This document shows positions 5,422-6,574 of a stretch of DNA of 6,574 bases, one piece after another; position 1 is the stretch's first letter; the number at the start of each line of letters is the position of its first letter. The DNA is from Acidimicrobiaceae bacterium (GTDB lineage Bacteria; Actinomycetota; Acidimicrobiia; Acidimicrobiales; Bog-793). Position numbers and translations under genes: made by a program. Location: the NCBI GenBank assembly GCA_025463965.1, contig JAODBN010000417.1, forward strand, positions 1-6,574, written 5' to 3'. Below the pieces are notes generated by a model. The model was not told the DNA's origin. It worked only from the letters and a program-made list of their open reading frames with translations, and made no database searches.

Positions 5422-6338
5422 GACTGGTAGGCGGAGCCGCTCGCCGTCGGGCTGAGGTCGGCTCCTTCGACCGGGCGCTCGCGCGGCGGCGATGGCCGGG
5501 TGCCGAGCACCGAGCCAGCCAGGATGAGGACGAAGCCCACGGCCGTGCCTGCGGTGAAGCGCTCGCCGAGAACGCTCACCCCGAGGAGCACGGCCACCGC
5601 CGGGTTGACGTAGGTGATGAGAGTGGACCTCGCCGGGCCGACGGCGGCAATCAAGGCGAAGAACACCAGGAAGGCGGTCGCGGTGCAGATCACCCCGAGG
5701 CCGGCGAGCGACCACAGCACCTCCGCTCGCGGGAGGTGGCGAGGCGCCTGGATGATGGCGAAGGGCAGGTAGACGAGCGCGCAGATGAGCAGGGAGCCGT
5801 CCGCCAAGCCGATGGCCGGGACGTCGGAGAGGTAGTGGTGGTAGATCCAGGGCCCCAGGGCGTAGCCGACGACAACCACGGCGAGCTCGCACACTGCGCC
5901 GAGGTCGGAGCCGTTCATGTCGAAGCCGACCAACGCGACGACCCCACCGAGCCCGACCAAGAGCCCGGCGATGCGCACGGCCCCCAGCCGCTCACGCTCT
6001 CCGGTGGTGCGGGCGAGGATGGCGCCTACGATCGGCACCGCGGCGACCACGAGCGCTGACACCGAGCTCGAGAGTCGCTTCTCGGCACTCGAGAGCAGGA
6101 CCCACGGGATCGCCAGCTCGACCGCCGTATAGGCGAGCACCGGGCGCCAATAGGGGAGCAGCGGTCGCAGCGCCCCCTTGCGCAGGGCTATCGGGAGGAG
6201 CAGCAGGCCTCCAAGCGCGGTTCGGCTGAACACGAGGGTGGCGGGGGTGACACCGCCGGTCGCCACCTTGATCAGCAGATAGGGCAGCCCCCAGATGATG
6301 CTGAGGCTGGCGAACAGGACCCACGCGCGACGGTTCAA
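5415..6338 (-). CDS. EamA/DMT-family membrane transporter
   Basis: A 307-residue inner-membrane protein of the drug/metabolite transporter superfamily; members export amino acids, metabolites or drugs, and the substrate here is unknown. Hydrophobic segments fit ten transmembrane helices arranged as two EamA repeats, about 8-137 and 149-280. Repeat 1 starts LSIIWGLPYLLIKVA and contains FSRTALGGLLLLP (37-49). Repeat 2 contains YVNPAVAVLLGVSVLGERF (243-261), followed by the last helix TAGTAVGFVLILAGSVLG. The basic N-terminus (MNRR) suits a cytoplasmic end. The C-terminal tail (281-307) is polar and Pro/Ser-rich. The start is TTG (complement of 6336-6338) with GGAG and a 6-base spacer. It runs convergent to the two-domain VOC gene, with a shared hairpin, and a large dyad lies upstream (6363-6395). 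Confidence 0.92.
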   Translation of the reverse strand: MNRRAWVLFASLSIIWGLPYLLIKVATGGVTPATLVFSRTALGGLLLLPIALRKGALRPLLPYWRPVLAYTAVELAIPWVLLSSAEKRLSSSVSALVVAAVPIVGAILARTTGERERLGAVRIAGLLVGLGGVVALVGFDMNGSDLGAVCELAVVVVGYALGPWIYHHYLSDVPAIGLADGSLLICALVYLPFAIIQAPRHLPRAEVLWSLAGLGVICTATAFLVFFALIAAVGPARSTLITYVNPAVAVLLGVSVLGERFTAGTAVGFVLILAGSVLGTRPSPPRERPVEGADLSPTASGSAYQSP

Positions 6339-6362
6339 CGCGTGCTCCGCTGCCCGATTCTC

Positions 6363-6395
6363 ACCGCTCCATCATGACGCGACATCCCGAGCGGT
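6363..6395. promoter_or_regulatory. Nested 33-base dyad upstream of EamA gene
   Basis: ACCGCTC (6363-6369) and GAGCGGT (6389-6395) are perfect 7-bp arms. Within the 19-base centre lies a second near-palindrome, ATGACGCGACAT (6374-6385), broken only by an A-A pair. It sits 25-57 bases upstream of the transporter's TTG start, where a promoter operator would be expected. It could instead be the tail of the decayed gene next to it. Confidence 0.4.
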
Positions 6396-6407
6396 CGTGA
6401 CGGGCGC

Positions 6408-6549
6408 TCATCGGTTTTGGCGACCAAGAACACCCGCGTGCGGCGACCCGAGACCTTGCTGGGCCATCTCAATGGGCTCGCCGTCGTGGCGAGCGGCGAC
6501 GAACGCCCGCGTCGAGGGAGATGGAGATGTGGCAGGACACACGCGCGAT
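6408..6549 (-). pseudogene. Decayed N-terminal fragment of a RibD/dihydrofolate-reductase-family gene
   Basis: On the minus strand, one frame reads IARVSCHISISLDA (from 6549 down to about 6508) and the adjacent frame then reads FVAARHDGEPIEMAQQGLG, ending at TGA (complement of 6408-6410). Joined, they resemble the opening of RibD_C/DHFR-family proteins, usually M-x-[KR]-V-x-C-x-[IM]-S-[IM]-SLDGFVAG. Joining needs a 4-base excess (net +1) between Asp and Phe, near 6507-6510. The codon at the expected initiation site (6549-6547) is ATC, although GAGG stands 8 bases before it. The rest of the family, including the catalytic C-terminal half, is missing before the EamA gene; a third frame (VFLVAKTDERP and on) may hold more debris. 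So it appears to be a non-functional remnant. Similarity is judged by memory over about 30 residues, hence the limited confidence. Confidence 0.4.
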
Positions 6550-6574
6550 GTCGGCCGCCTCAGGAAGGTCAATG

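Noticed and set aside
5736..6132. Forward open frames antisense to the EamA gene
   Set aside because: They are highly charged, low-complexity shadows of a clear ten-helix membrane protein.
6527..6574. Possible plus-strand starts at ATG 6527 (GAGGGAG upstream) or ATG 6572 (AGGAAGG upstream) at the right edge
   Set aside because: Too short to judge, and the same region reads as a RibD-like remnant on the other strand.

Overview
The window is GC-rich chromosomal DNA with densely packed genes, GTG and TTG starts alongside ATG, and strong G/C bias at third codon positions. The gene families (a TIGR03086/mycothiol-type DinB-like protein, a PPOX split-barrel protein, a SnoaL-tailed ECF sigma factor, a Cfp30B-like two-domain VOC protein) are those of soil-type Actinomycetota. 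This assignment rests on gene content and codon bias only; no rRNA or other marker gene is present.

Layout, left to right. Positions 1-226 hold no gene I can support, only hairpins upstream of a secreted trypsin-like protease (227-1045, +, TTG start). A tight co-directional run follows: a TIGR03086-like metal-binding protein (best start 1142, ends 1732), a DUF1905 gene broken by one extra G (1725-2025), and a PPOX-family flavin/F420 oxidoreductase (best start 2048, ends 2587). A PhnB-like VOC protein (2634-3116, -) converges on this run. It is divergent from an ECF sigma factor with a SnoaL-like C-terminal domain (about 3229-4245, +). A small STAS-like protein (4147-4473, -) overlaps the sigma gene tail to tail by 99 bases. 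Next come a two-domain VOC protein (4578-5357, +) and a convergent EamA/DMT transporter (5415-6338, -), which share a strong hairpin. The right edge (about 6408-6549, -) carries what looks like a decayed N-terminal piece of a RibD/dihydrofolate-reductase-family gene.

Taken together, this is a cluster of small stress, detoxification and redox proteins around one ECF sigma factor that carries its own SnoaL-like domain and has no recognisable anti-sigma factor beside it. That the sigma factor controls the neighbouring VOC genes is inference from position. I see no CRISPR array, insertion sequence, tRNA, rRNA or known defence system. The most unusual signals are the codon-on-codon antisense overlap of the sigma and STAS-like genes, the single-base break in the DUF1905 gene, a perfect 8-bp dyad in the sigma/VOC divergent region, and the frame-broken RibD-like remnant.
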